From Stagnimonas sp. (GTDB taxonomy: Bacteria; Pseudomonadota; Gammaproteobacteria; Nevskiales; Nevskiaceae): a stretch of 64,000 nt of DNA. A program made the position numbers and the translations under genes. Shown here in pieces: positions 44,149-53,483 of this stretch. Position 1 is the stretch's first letter; every line of letters begins with the position of its first letter. Location: NCBI GenBank assembly GCA_030696045.1, contig JAUYNO010000067.1, positions 1 to 64,000 of the forward strand, given 5' to 3'. The notes below the pieces were generated by a model. It was not told where the DNA came from and made no database searches. It was given only the letters and a program-made list of their open reading frames with translations.

Positions 44149-46422
44149 CTAGAACAGATAGCCCAGTGACAGGAACATGTTGTCGCGATCACGCAGCGAG
44201 TCACGAATGCCGCCACCGGTGAACCAGGTGTAGCGGAGTTCGCCGATGAAGCGCGACAGGTAGTCGACCCGGACTCCGGAGAGGATCTGTTTGCGCCCTT
44301 CGACGAAATTCTGCCCGAGTCCCGGGCCCACGCCCTCGACGTCGTGGAAGAAGGTGTTGAGGAACTCGACGTTGGCACCCATGAACGCGTTCTCGTAGCG
44401 CATCAGGGTCACCAGTCGATAGCCGTAGGAATCGGCGGTGCCGAAGCCGCCCCGGTCGTACCAGGCGGTGGGGTTCTGGCGCACGGTGGTGCCGCCGTCG
44501 GTGCTGCTGGTCGAGGGATCGTTCGGATTGGTGCGCACGTCGCGCGGATTGATGCCGACGCTGCCGTCGGCGCCGCTGGAGATATGGGTGTCGGTGCCGG
44601 CACCGTTGAACTGCAGCTCACCCAGGCCCGGCATGTCGAAGACATGGGTATGTCCCATCTCCAGCAGCAGGGTGATCTGCGAGGCGCCCATTGGGTTGTC
44701 GCCGCCGATGGTCTTCAGGATGTTCAGATTGGCCTGGCCGATCTTCATCGGCTCCCAGCCGCGCACATAACTGCCGGCGGTCGGCACTTCGCCGCGGTAG
44801 TTGGTAGCGATGAAGTCGGGCACTGCGGAGCGCCGCCCTGGCAGCACGGCAATACCCAGATCCAGATCCTGGGCCGGGAAGGCCGGCTGCAGGATGGCGA
44901 ACACCAGGTCGGTGGAATGCACCTGGATCGGCAGGTTGGGGCGATACACGTACTCGCCCGAGACCGCGAAGTCGCCCAGCGTGGTGTTGAACGAGGTGCC
45001 GAACATGCGGATGTTTTCCGGATACTCGATGAACAGCTTGGCGGTATCCAGCGGCAGTGGTTCGCGCGGCAGCGCCAGCTGCGCATTGCCAGCCGCCAGC
45101 GCCGGCAGGGTGCCGGTGAGGAACTGCGCCATGGCCGCCGGGTCATTCGGGTCCAGCGCACCGCAGCTCACCGCGATGGAGACAATGGTGGCGGCCTGAT
45201 TGGCGCCCGGCTCGGCGGGCAGGCAGGTGTCGTCAGCGGCAATGCCGGACACGCTGGGAACGCGGGCGTGGTAGTTGGCAAAGTAGAACGACAGCTCGGT
45301 GCCGTTGTTGAAATTCTCCAGGAAGCCTTTCAGGGCGAAACCGTACTGCCCGCCGTCCTGCGGGCGCCGACGCTTCTCCTCGGCATGGTCGACCAGCAGG
45401 GTGCGGCTGGAGCGCGAGCCCAGCACGAAGGCGGGGTCGTCGGAATTGCGTGCCGGCTCATAGAACTGACCCGGATCCTCCGGCGCCTTGGCGAACGACA
45501 GCATGGCGTAGTCGCCGCCCTCGCCGACGATATCGGAGGTGGAGAAGTAGCTACCGACCGGATCGGCGATCACCGGCTTCCACTGGTACTGGTAGAAGGC
45601 CTGGAAGCCGAGACTGTCGATGACATCGCCTTCCAGCAGCAGCATGCCGACCGGCTGCGACAGCTCTTTTAGGTCGAATCCCGGCACCCGCAGGATGGCC
45701 TGGTCGGCCGGATTGATGGCGTTCAGCGAGTTCGGCAGCAGGAAGGCGCTCTCGCCCCAGTTCAGCACCTGGTTGCCGAGCTTGACGTTGAAGGCACGAT
45801 CTCCGAGATCGAACTTGCGGCTGACGAAATAGTCGAGGAACTTGAGCCGGGCGCCCGTCAGCTCGCGGACATCGCTCGGCAAGCCGGTGCGCTCCGGTTG
45901 CGCCGTGCTGTCCGGGTGCCGCTCCTTCATGTTGGCGTACTGGACATCGAAGTAGCCGGTGGCGCGGGTGAAGAAATTGAACTCGCCGAGCGAGAAGGAC
46001 AGGTCGGAGGTCATCTTGCTGGCCGCCGCGACGACGTCGTACTTGTCGAAATTGAGATTGCCGTTGTCGCCATTGGGCGAGAACGACCCGGGCTGGGCCA
46101 CGAAGAATTCGTTGGCGTTCTGGCCGTTGGTCATCTCCGCCGGGTTGCAGGTATTGCCGGCGTAGGAGCGGTCGTCGCTGTTGTAGCTGCCGGCATCACG
46201 GCTGACGCAGACACCCGGGTTGAGCGAGGACTTGCCGATCAGGGTGCCGTCGCGATCCTGCATGCGCAGCAGGGCGCCGACCGTGGCCAGGTTCTCGAGC
46301 TTGATCGCGGTGCCCGCCAGCTCGAACTCCAGGGCACTGGCGGGGGCCGCCACCGCCAGCCAGACCGCGAATCCTGATATCAGCCGTCGGCGCAGACGGG
46401 GGGCGGTCCGGGGGCAATTCAT
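44149..46422 (-). CDS. DUF1302 family outer-membrane-type protein
   Basis: 757-aa protein with signal peptide (FAVWLAVAAPASALEFELAG), aromatic strand patterns, LGNQVLNWGESAFLLPNSLNAINPAD, a DUF1302 hallmark, and a C-terminal Phe (MFLSLGYLF) as in barrel proteins. Several Cys pairs occur (GVCVSRD, GNTCNPA, DDTCLPA, VSCGAL). Probably an outer-membrane channel or receptor. ATG 46422 has GGAGAGAG upstream; a TTG at 46437 is the alternative. It is first in a DUF1302-YCF48-RND set. DUF1329, the usual companion, is missing here. Confidence 0.8.
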   Translation of the reverse strand: MNCPRTAPRLRRRLISGFAVWLAVAAPASALEFELAGTAIKLENLATVGALLRMQDRDGTLIGKSSLNPGVCVSRDAGSYNSDDRSYAGNTCNPAEMTNGQNANEFFVAQPGSFSPNGDNGNLNFDKYDVVAAASKMTSDLSFSLGEFNFFTRATGYFDVQYANMKERHPDSTAQPERTGLPSDVRELTGARLKFLDYFVSRKFDLGDRAFNVKLGNQVLNWGESAFLLPNSLNAINPADQAILRVPGFDLKELSQPVGMLLLEGDVIDSLGFQAFYQYQWKPVIADPVGSYFSTSDIVGEGGDYAMLSFAKAPEDPGQFYEPARNSDDPAFVLGSRSSRTLLVDHAEEKRRRPQDGGQYGFALKGFLENFNNGTELSFYFANYHARVPSVSGIAADDTCLPAEPGANQAATIVSIAVSCGALDPNDPAAMAQFLTGTLPALAAGNAQLALPREPLPLDTAKLFIEYPENIRMFGTSFNTTLGDFAVSGEYVYRPNLPIQVHSTDLVFAILQPAFPAQDLDLGIAVLPGRRSAVPDFIATNYRGEVPTAGSYVRGWEPMKIGQANLNILKTIGGDNPMGASQITLLLEMGHTHVFDMPGLGELQFNGAGTDTHISSGADGSVGINPRDVRTNPNDPSTSSTDGGTTVRQNPTAWYDRGGFGTADSYGYRLVTLMRYENAFMGANVEFLNTFFHDVEGVGPGLGQNFVEGRKQILSGVRVDYLSRFIGELRYTWFTGGGIRDSLRDRDNMFLSLGYLF

Positions 46423-46602
46423 GCGGTCTCTCTCCAATGCGGAACAGTCGTTGTATTTGTGTCGCCAGCAGCGCTGGTCGTGACCCTAACGTCAGGTCCG
46501 TGCCGGACCGTGGCGGACGGCCAAGGGCTTCAAGGCCGCATGCTGCAAGCGCTGTGATCAGTGGCTTTGTATCAAACGGGTCCGGCCGCACGCAAGGAAA
46601 AA

Positions 46603-47349
46603 TCAAACTCCCGACGCTTTCCAGATCAGGCAGGCCATGCGGCCGCAGACGCCATCGCGCCGGTGCGAATAGAACCGGGCGCGGTCGGAATAGGTGCAGA
46701 GCCCGCCGCCGCTGACCTCGGCCAGGCCCAGCCGGCGCAGGCGTGCGCGTGCCAGGCCGAACAGGTCGGCGCGCCAGCGCTCGCCATCGACGCGGAAGTG
46801 GCCGGCATCGTCGGCGGCCTCGGCCAGGAAGGCGGCGCGCACCTCCTCGCCGACCTGAAACGCGGCGGGGCCGATTGCCGGCCCCAGCCAGGCCCGCAGC
46901 GAAGCTGGCGGCACCGGCAGCGCGCGGACGGTCGCCTCCAGCACGCCCTCGGCCAGGCCGCGCCAGCCGGCATGCGCTGCTGCCACGTAGCGGCCGTCCG
47001 CAGAAGCGAACAGTACCGGCAGGCAATCGGCGGTCAGCACCGCGCAGGGCAGTCCCACTGCCTCGGTCCAGCAGGCATCGGCAACCAGTCCACCGGCGGT
47101 ATCCGGATGCAATTGCACGACTTGCTGGCCATGCACCTGCCGCAGCCAGGGCGGCGATGCCGGCAGTCCGGCTTCGGCGAGCAGGCGACGGCGATTTTCG
47201 GCGACGGCGGCAGGGTCGTCGCCGACATGGTCACCCAGATTGAGCTGCCCGTAGGGCGCCCGGCTGACCCCACCGATACGGGTACTGAACCGCGCTTGCA
47301 CCCCGGCCGGCAGTCCCGGCCAGTCGGGCGTCAGCAAGATTCCGCTCAC
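46603..47349 (-). CDS. pgeF: Peptidoglycan editing factor PgeF (YfiH/laccase-domain)
   Basis: 248-aa multicopper-polyphenol-oxidase fold protein; PgeF cleaves misincorporated residues in UDP-MurNAc-peptide precursors and shows purine nucleoside activities in some members. Metal and active-site motifs: TADCLPVLF with Cys near 107, HAGWRGLAEG, FQVGEEV, and the C-terminal SDRARFYSHRRDGVCGRMA. Starts in the rluD stop (ATGA), the normal rluD-pgeF order. Confidence 0.93.
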   Translation of the reverse strand: MSGILLTPDWPGLPAGVQARFSTRIGGVSRAPYGQLNLGDHVGDDPAAVAENRRRLLAEAGLPASPPWLRQVHGQQVVQLHPDTAGGLVADACWTEAVGLPCAVLTADCLPVLFASADGRYVAAAHAGWRGLAEGVLEATVRALPVPPASLRAWLGPAIGPAAFQVGEEVRAAFLAEAADDAGHFRVDGERWRADLFGLARARLRRLGLAEVSGGGLCTYSDRARFYSHRRDGVCGRMACLIWKASGV

Positions 47350-48341
47350 CCCGGCGATTCCCGCCGCAACTGCGCCAGCAGCGCCTCGAAGTCGGCCGGT
47401 CGCGGCGCCTCGAAACTGAGGAACTCGCCGCTCACCGGGTGCCGGAACCCGAGCCGCGCGGCGTGCAGGGCCTGGCGGCCAAGGCCGGCGACCGCCGCCC
47501 GCAGCGCCGCGCTGGCACCGCGCGCGCGGAAACTCTCGCCACCGTAGACCGGATCGCCGGTCACCGGATGCTTGATGTGCGCGAAATGCACGCGGATCTG
47601 GTGGGTGCGTCCGGTTTCCAGCTGCACCCGCAGCAGGCTGTGCCAGGCAAAGCGCTCGGCGACCTGAAAATGAGTGACCGCCGGCCGGCCGCCGACGATC
47701 ACCGCGCGCTTGATGCGGTCGCGCGGATGGCGTCCCAGCGGGGCGTCGACCGTGCCGCCGGTCACCAGGCTGCCGTTGACCAGGGCGTCGTACTCGCGAC
47801 GGATCTCGCGCCGCGCCATCGCCGCGGTCAGGGCGGTGTGCGCGGCCTCGTCCAGCGCCACCACCATCAGCCCGGTGGTGTTCTTGTCGAGCCGGTGGAT
47901 CAGGCCGGCCCGGGGCACCCGCGCGGTCTGGGGGTAGTGGTGCAGCAGGGCGTTCTGCACGGTGCCATCGGGGGCGCCGGCACCCGGATGCACGGTGAAG
48001 CCGGCTGGCTTGTTGATGACCAGCAGATGGGCGTCGGCATAGACCACGGCCAGGGCCAGATCCTGTGCTCGTGCCGCCGTCTCCTGCTGGGCTTCCGGCT
48101 CCAACCGCAGCTGATCGCCGGCCGCCACCGGCTGCCGGGGCCGGTCGCAGGGGCTGCCGTTGAGCCGGAGCCGGCCGGCTTCGATCCAGGTTTTCAGCCG
48201 CATCCGCGAATAGTCGGGGAAGTAGTGGGCGCAGGCGGCGTCGAGCCGGGCGCCCTCGTGCGCCGCCTCGACCTCGGCCAGCAGCGTGCTGCTCGCGGGC
48301 TTGGGCTCGGGGCTATACTGCTGGTCGGTTTTCTTGCCCAT
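47346..48341 (-). CDS. rluD: 23S rRNA pseudouridine1911/1915/1917 synthase
   Basis: 331-aa pseudouridine synthase with an N-terminal S4 RNA-binding domain (RLDAACAHYFPDYSRMRLKTW) and a RluA-family catalytic domain. The catalytic Asp is in HRLDKNTTGLMVV; LVINKPAGFTVHPGAG and GRTHQIRVHFAHIKHPV are also typical. ATG 48341 is chosen; longer readings run through bamD. Only 13 bases separate its start from the divergent bamD start, so each promoter must lie within the other gene or overlap. Confidence 0.95.
   Translation of the reverse strand: MGKKTDQQYSPEPKPASSTLLAEVEAAHEGARLDAACAHYFPDYSRMRLKTWIEAGRLRLNGSPCDRPRQPVAAGDQLRLEPEAQQETAARAQDLALAVVYADAHLLVINKPAGFTVHPGAGAPDGTVQNALLHHYPQTARVPRAGLIHRLDKNTTGLMVVALDEAAHTALTAAMARREIRREYDALVNGSLVTGGTVDAPLGRHPRDRIKRAVIVGGRPAVTHFQVAERFAWHSLLRVQLETGRTHQIRVHFAHIKHPVTGDPVYGGESFRARGASAALRAAVAGLGRQALHAARLGFRHPVSGEFLSFEAPRPADFEALLAQLRRESPG
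48314..48319 (+). promoter_or_regulatory. -10 box of bamD inside rluD
   Basis: TATACT (5 of 6) lies 36 bp before the bamD ATG; a start of transcription near 48326 gives a 29-nt leader. The -35 region is weak. The site lies within the first ten codons of rluD on the other strand, which the 13-bp spacing of start codons makes necessary. Confidence 0.5.
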
Positions 48342-48354
48342 CCACGCGTCGCCT

Positions 48355-49428
48355 ATGAAATCGTCTTTCGCCCCCAAGCTGGCAGTGGCCACGTTTGCGT
48401 CCCTGCTGCTGTTGGCGGGCTGTAGCTCCGACGGCAAGCGCGACGGAAGCAAGCCGAAGAATCCGTTCAAGGACCGCGAGACCCGCGACCTGCTCGGCCG
48501 CAGCCAGGTCAGCGAACGTGAGCTGAAGCTGGAAGCCGACCAATTGTACCGTCTGGCCCGCGACTCCCTGGAATCAGGCGACTACGCCGAGGCGCAGCTG
48601 CGCTACGACGCGCTGGTCGAGCGCTACCCTTTCACCGACCACGCGGTGCAGGCGGAGCTGGAAAAAATCTACGCCCTGCACAAGGAGTACAAGCCGGACG
48701 AGGCCCTGCAGGCCGCCGACCGCTTTCTGCGCGAGCACCCGCGCCATCCGCGCGCCGACTACGTGCAGTACCTGAAAGGCGTTATCAATGCCGAGCGCGA
48801 TGCCGGCCTGCTGTCGGCGCTGCCGCTCGACAACAGCAAGGAAGACGTCAGCAATTCCCGCAAGGCCTACGACGAGTTCTCGCTGCTGCTGCAAAAATAT
48901 CCCTCGTCGCGCTACAACCAGGACGCCAGCGCCCGCATGGTGGCGCTGCGCAACCGCATCGCCGCCAACGAGATGCACGTGGTCCGCTACTACGTGCGGC
49001 GCGGCGCCTATCTCGCCGCCGCCAAGCGCGCCGAGCAGATCATTGCTCAATACCCGGGCGCACCGGCCACGCTGGAAGCGCTCAAGACCCTGCAGAAAAG
49101 CTACACCGAGCTGGGCCTGAAGCAGCAGGCCGAGGATGCGGCCCGCATCCTGGCCGCGCGCGCCGGTGGCACGACGGCGACCGTGGAAGCGACGGCGGTG
49201 AAGACCGCCACGGCGACTCCGCCGGCGGCGGGCGATAGCGGACTCACGCTGGGTGGCTCGAAGCTCTTGGTCAGCATCAACACCGGCGAAGAGGAGCCCG
49301 CCGCGTCCACGGCCGCCAAGGTCGAAGCGCCGGTCGAAAAGTCCGCCGAGCCGCGCGGCTTCTTCACCCGCGTGGTCGACTTCTTCTCTTTCCTCGATCC
49401 GGACCGCGAGGACGAAAAGGCCAAATAG
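48355..49428 (+). CDS. bamD: Outer-membrane assembly lipoprotein BamD, C-terminally extended
   Basis: 357-aa lipoprotein of the Bam complex that folds outer-membrane proteins. Lipobox LLLAGC with Cys23; then TPR-type helices: LYRLARDSLESGDYAEAQLRYDALVERYPFT and similar to about residue 265. Normal BamD is about 245 aa; here about 95 extra residues follow, rich in Ala, Thr and Glu, ending RGFFTRVVDFFSFLDPDREDEKAK, a possible amphipathic helix. The core is intact. Monocistronic, divergent from rluD, ended by a terminator. Confidence 0.93.
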   Translation: MKSSFAPKLAVATFASLLLLAGCSSDGKRDGSKPKNPFKDRETRDLLGRSQVSERELKLEADQLYRLARDSLESGDYAEAQLRYDALVERYPFTDHAVQAELEKIYALHKEYKPDEALQAADRFLREHPRHPRADYVQYLKGVINAERDAGLLSALPLDNSKEDVSNSRKAYDEFSLLLQKYPSSRYNQDASARMVALRNRIAANEMHVVRYYVRRGAYLAAAKRAEQIIAQYPGAPATLEALKTLQKSYTELGLKQQAEDAARILAARAGGTTATVEATAVKTATATPPAAGDSGLTLGGSKLLVSINTGEEEPAASTAAKVEAPVEKSAEPRGFFTRVVDFFSFLDPDREDEKAK

Positions 49429-49436
49429 GCCGCATC

Positions 49437-49465
49437 GAAAAAGCCGCGCACCGCGCGGCTTTTTC
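49437..49465. terminator. Bidirectional terminator between bamD and nadE
   Basis: A perfect 13-bp stem GAAAAAGCCGCGC / GCGCGGCTTTTTC with a 3-base loop ACC. It serves the convergent genes on both strands; the nadE stop lies 3 bases away. Confidence 0.85.
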
Positions 49466-49467
49466 GT

Positions 49468-51081
49468 TCAGATGTCGCCGTACACCGCCGTGATCGGATA
49501 GCGCCGCTCGCGGCCAAAGGCGCAGCGGGTGATCTTTGGCCCCGGCGGCGCCTGCCGCCGCTTGTACTCGCTGCGCCGCACCAGGCCGGCAACCCGGCGC
49601 ACGGTGGCTTCCTCATAGCCGAGGGCGACGATCTCGGGTATCGAGCGGCTGTCCTCGACATAGGCTTCGAGGATGGGATCGAGCACCTCGTAGGGCGGCA
49701 GCGAATCCGAGTCCTTCTGGTCCGGCCGCAGCTCCGCCGACGGCGGCCGCACGATGACGCGCTCGGGGATGACCGGCGAGAGCGTGTTGCGGTAGCGCGC
49801 CAGCCGGTAGACCAGGGTCTTGTAGCAGTCCTTGATCGGCGCAAAGCCACCACACATGTCGCCGTACAGCGTGGCGTAGCCGACCGCCATCTCGCTCTTG
49901 TTGCCGGTGGTCAGCACCACGTGGCCGAACTTGTTGGACAGCGCCATCAGCAGCACGCCGCGCGAGCGCGATTGCAGGTTTTCCTCGGTGAGGTCGATCC
50001 GGCGACCGGCGAAGGTTTCCGCCAGGGTCTCGCTGAAGGCGCCAAAGGCGCGCTCGATCGGCAGCGTCGAATAGCGGATGCCCAGGGCCTCGGCTTCCAG
50101 TCGGGCGTCGTCGTTGGACATATCGAGGGTGTAGCGCGAGGGCATGGACACGCCCCAGACCCGGTCCGCGCCCAGCGCGTCGGCGGCGATGGTCGCGACC
50201 AGGGCCGAATCGATGCCGCCGGAAAGGCCGACCAGCGCGCCGGGAAAGCCATTGCGGTCGATGTAGTCGCGGGTGGCCTGCACCAGGCCCTGGTAGATCA
50301 CCGCCTCCTCCGGCTGCTCGCAGCGGATCTCGCCTTCCAGCCGACCATTCTCCAGCCGCACCGGATAGACGCCCTCCTCCCACAGCGGCGCGGCGAAGGC
50401 CAGCGAGCCGTCAGCGCGCAGCGCGCAGGAGTCGCCGTCGTAGACCACCTCGTCCTGGCCGCCGACGCAGTTGACATAGAGGATGGGCAGGCCAGTTTCG
50501 GCGATGCGCGAATCCAGCGTGCGCCGCCGTTGCGCCGGCTTGCCCTGTTCGTAGGGGCTGGCGTTGATGTTGATCAGCAGTTCGGCGCCGGCATCGCGGG
50601 CCTGGGCCGCCGGCTGCGACAGCCAGATGTCCTCGCAGATGGTCAGGCCAATCCGTCGCCCGCCCAGCTCGAACACGCAGGGCGCGAAGCCCGGCCGGTA
50701 GTGGCGGCGGTCGTCGAACACGCCGTAGTTGGGCAGATGCTGCTTGCGGTAGCGGGCCAGTACCGCGCCGTCGCGCAGCACCCAGGCGGCGTTGTAGACC
50801 ACGCCGCCGGAATACTCCGGCAGCCCGACGATCAGGCTGATGCCCTGCACCTCCGCCAGCAGGCGCTGCACGCCGGCATCAATCACCGCCGGCAGGCCTG
50901 AGCGCAGCAGCAGGTCGTCCGGCGGATAGCCGATCAGGCAGAGCTCGGGGCAGGCGAGCAGGTCCGCTCCCAGCTCGTCGCGAGCCTTGCGGGCGGCGGC
51001 GACGATCTTGCCGACATTGCCTTCGACATCGCCGACCCAGAGGTTGAGCTGAGCCAGGGCCAGGGTGAGCGCGTTCTTCAT
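49468..51081 (-). CDS. nadE: Glutamine-dependent NAD+ synthetase
   Basis: 537-aa two-domain enzyme for the last step of NAD synthesis. N-terminal nitrilase-type glutaminase with Glu in CPELCLIGYPP (near 46), Lys in RKQHLPNYGVFDD (near 113) and Cys in GLTICEDIW (near 150). C-terminal synthetase with PP-loop LSGGIDSALVA near 287 and TGNKSEMAVGY. Complete glutamine-using form. Separated from the upstream sucCD by their terminator; ribosome site is weak. Confidence 0.96.
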   Translation of the reverse strand: MKNALTLALAQLNLWVGDVEGNVGKIVAAARKARDELGADLLACPELCLIGYPPDDLLLRSGLPAVIDAGVQRLLAEVQGISLIVGLPEYSGGVVYNAAWVLRDGAVLARYRKQHLPNYGVFDDRRHYRPGFAPCVFELGGRRIGLTICEDIWLSQPAAQARDAGAELLININASPYEQGKPAQRRRTLDSRIAETGLPILYVNCVGGQDEVVYDGDSCALRADGSLAFAAPLWEEGVYPVRLENGRLEGEIRCEQPEEAVIYQGLVQATRDYIDRNGFPGALVGLSGGIDSALVATIAADALGADRVWGVSMPSRYTLDMSNDDARLEAEALGIRYSTLPIERAFGAFSETLAETFAGRRIDLTEENLQSRSRGVLLMALSNKFGHVVLTTGNKSEMAVGYATLYGDMCGGFAPIKDCYKTLVYRLARYRNTLSPVIPERVIVRPPSAELRPDQKDSDSLPPYEVLDPILEAYVEDSRSIPEIVALGYEEATVRRVAGLVRRSEYKRRQAPPGPKITRCAFGRERRYPITAVYGDI

Positions 51082-51096
51082 GGCGGCACTGTAAAG

Positions 51097-51123
51097 AAAA
51101 AGCCCGCACGCGGCGGGCTTTTT
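51097..51123 (-). terminator. Terminator of the sucCD operon
   Basis: An 11-bp stem AAAAAGCCCGC / GCGGGCTTTTT with loop ACGCG, 14 bases after the sucD stop on the minus strand and 15 bases before the nadE start. It also reads as a terminator in the opposite direction. Confidence 0.8.
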
Positions 51124-51137
51124 CCGATTCGGAAAGA

Positions 51138-52013
51138 CTACTTCAGCAGCGACAGCATGGCCGCGCCGAGGTCGGCCGGGCTGCGCACGGTCTTGACGCC
51201 CGCCGCCTCCAGCGCCGCGAACTTCTCGTCCGCCGTGCCCTTGCCGCCCGAGACGATGGCGCCGGCGTGGCCCATGCGCTTGCCGGCCGGGGCGGTGACA
51301 CCGGCGATGTAGGCGACCACCGGCTTCTTCACATTGGTCTTGATGTAGGCGGCGGCCTCTTCCTCGGAGGCGCCACCAATCTCGCCGACCATGATGATGC
51401 CCTCGGTCTGCGGGTCGGCCTCGAACATGGCGATCACGTCGATGAAGCCCATGCCGCGCACCGGATCACCGCCGATGCCGACACAGGTCGACTGACCGAG
51501 GCCGTTCTGGGTGGTCTGGTGCACGGTTTCATAGGTCAGCGTGCCCGAACGCGACACCACGCCGATCTTGCCCGGCTTGTGGATATGGCCCGGCATGATG
51601 CCGATCTTGCACTCGCCCGGGGTGATGACGCCGGGGCAGTTGGGGCCGATCAGCAGGGCGCCCGGATACTGGTGGCGCAGGGTGGTCTTGACCTTGACCA
51701 TGTCGTTCACCGGGATGCCCTCGGTGATGCAGACGATGATCTTGATGCCGGCGTCCGCCGCCTCCAGGATCGCGTCCGCCGCGCCCGGTGCCGGCACATA
51801 GATCATGCTGGCCTCGGCGCCGGTTTCCTTCACCGCCTCGTGGGCGGTGTTGAACACCGGCAGGCCCAGGTGCTTGCTGCCGCCCTTGCCGGGCGAGATG
51901 CCGCCAACCATCCTGGTGCCGTAGGCGATGCACTGCTCGGAATGGAAGGTGCCCTGCTTGCCGGTGAAGCCCTGGCAGATGAGCTTGGTGTGCTTGTTGA
52001 CGAGAATGCTCAT
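51138..52013 (-). CDS. sucD: Succinyl-CoA synthetase, alpha subunit
   Basis: 291-aa TCA-cycle enzyme subunit that binds CoA and carries the phospho-His. CoA-binding N terminus ([18 protein letters not shown]), [19 protein letters not shown] in the middle, and the active-site segment [17 protein letters not shown] with His near 247. 12 bp after sucC, with AAGGAAG in that gap as ribosome site. Confidence 0.97.
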   Translation of the reverse strand: MSILVNKHTKLICQGFTGKQGTFHSEQCIAYGTRMVGGISPGKGGSKHLGLPVFNTAHEAVKETGAEASMIYVPAPGAADAILEAADAGIKIIVCITEGIPVNDMVKVKTTLRHQYPGALLIGPNCPGVITPGECKIGIMPGHIHKPGKIGVVSRSGTLTYETVHQTTQNGLGQSTCVGIGGDPVRGMGFIDVIAMFEADPQTEGIIMVGEIGGASEEEAAAYIKTNVKKPVVAYIAGVTAPAGKRMGHAGAIVSGGKGTADEKFAALEAAGVKTVRSPADLGAAMLSLLK

Positions 52014-52025
52014 GGGTTTACTTCC

Positions 52026-53189
<1,164 letters not shown>

Positions 53190-53483
53190 GGTTTCTCCGG
53201 GGGGTGTGGCGGCGCCGCGGCGCTGCTTTTTATGACTTTGCGATTTTCGCTTAAAACGACGGGCAGCGGCAAAAGCAGCTGCAGCCCGGGCCCGCTACTC
53301 GACCAAGGTATAGGGCGCGGGGCGCTCGCGAATCGTCAGGATGGAGGAAGTCGCGGCGGCGGAGGCGGGTTTCCACGCGGCGCGCGCATTGAGCCGCCAG
53401 CGAGTGCCGTGGTGCTTTTCATGGGGGCTGCGGAGGGGCGCTGCTACGCGGCGCGCGCACTGGTCGGGCGGAGACTGGCAGCC
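53190..53483 (-). promoter_or_regulatory. Upstream region of sucC
   Basis: A 294-bp gap between priA and sucC. On the minus strand TTTTAA and CATAAA are 16 bp apart at about 53257-53230, a weak sigma-70 candidate. A small palindrome GCGATTTTCGC overlaps the spacer. A 14-bp direct repeat ACGCGGCGCGCGCA occurs at 53375-53388 and 53446-53459. I see no gene. Confidence 0.3.
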
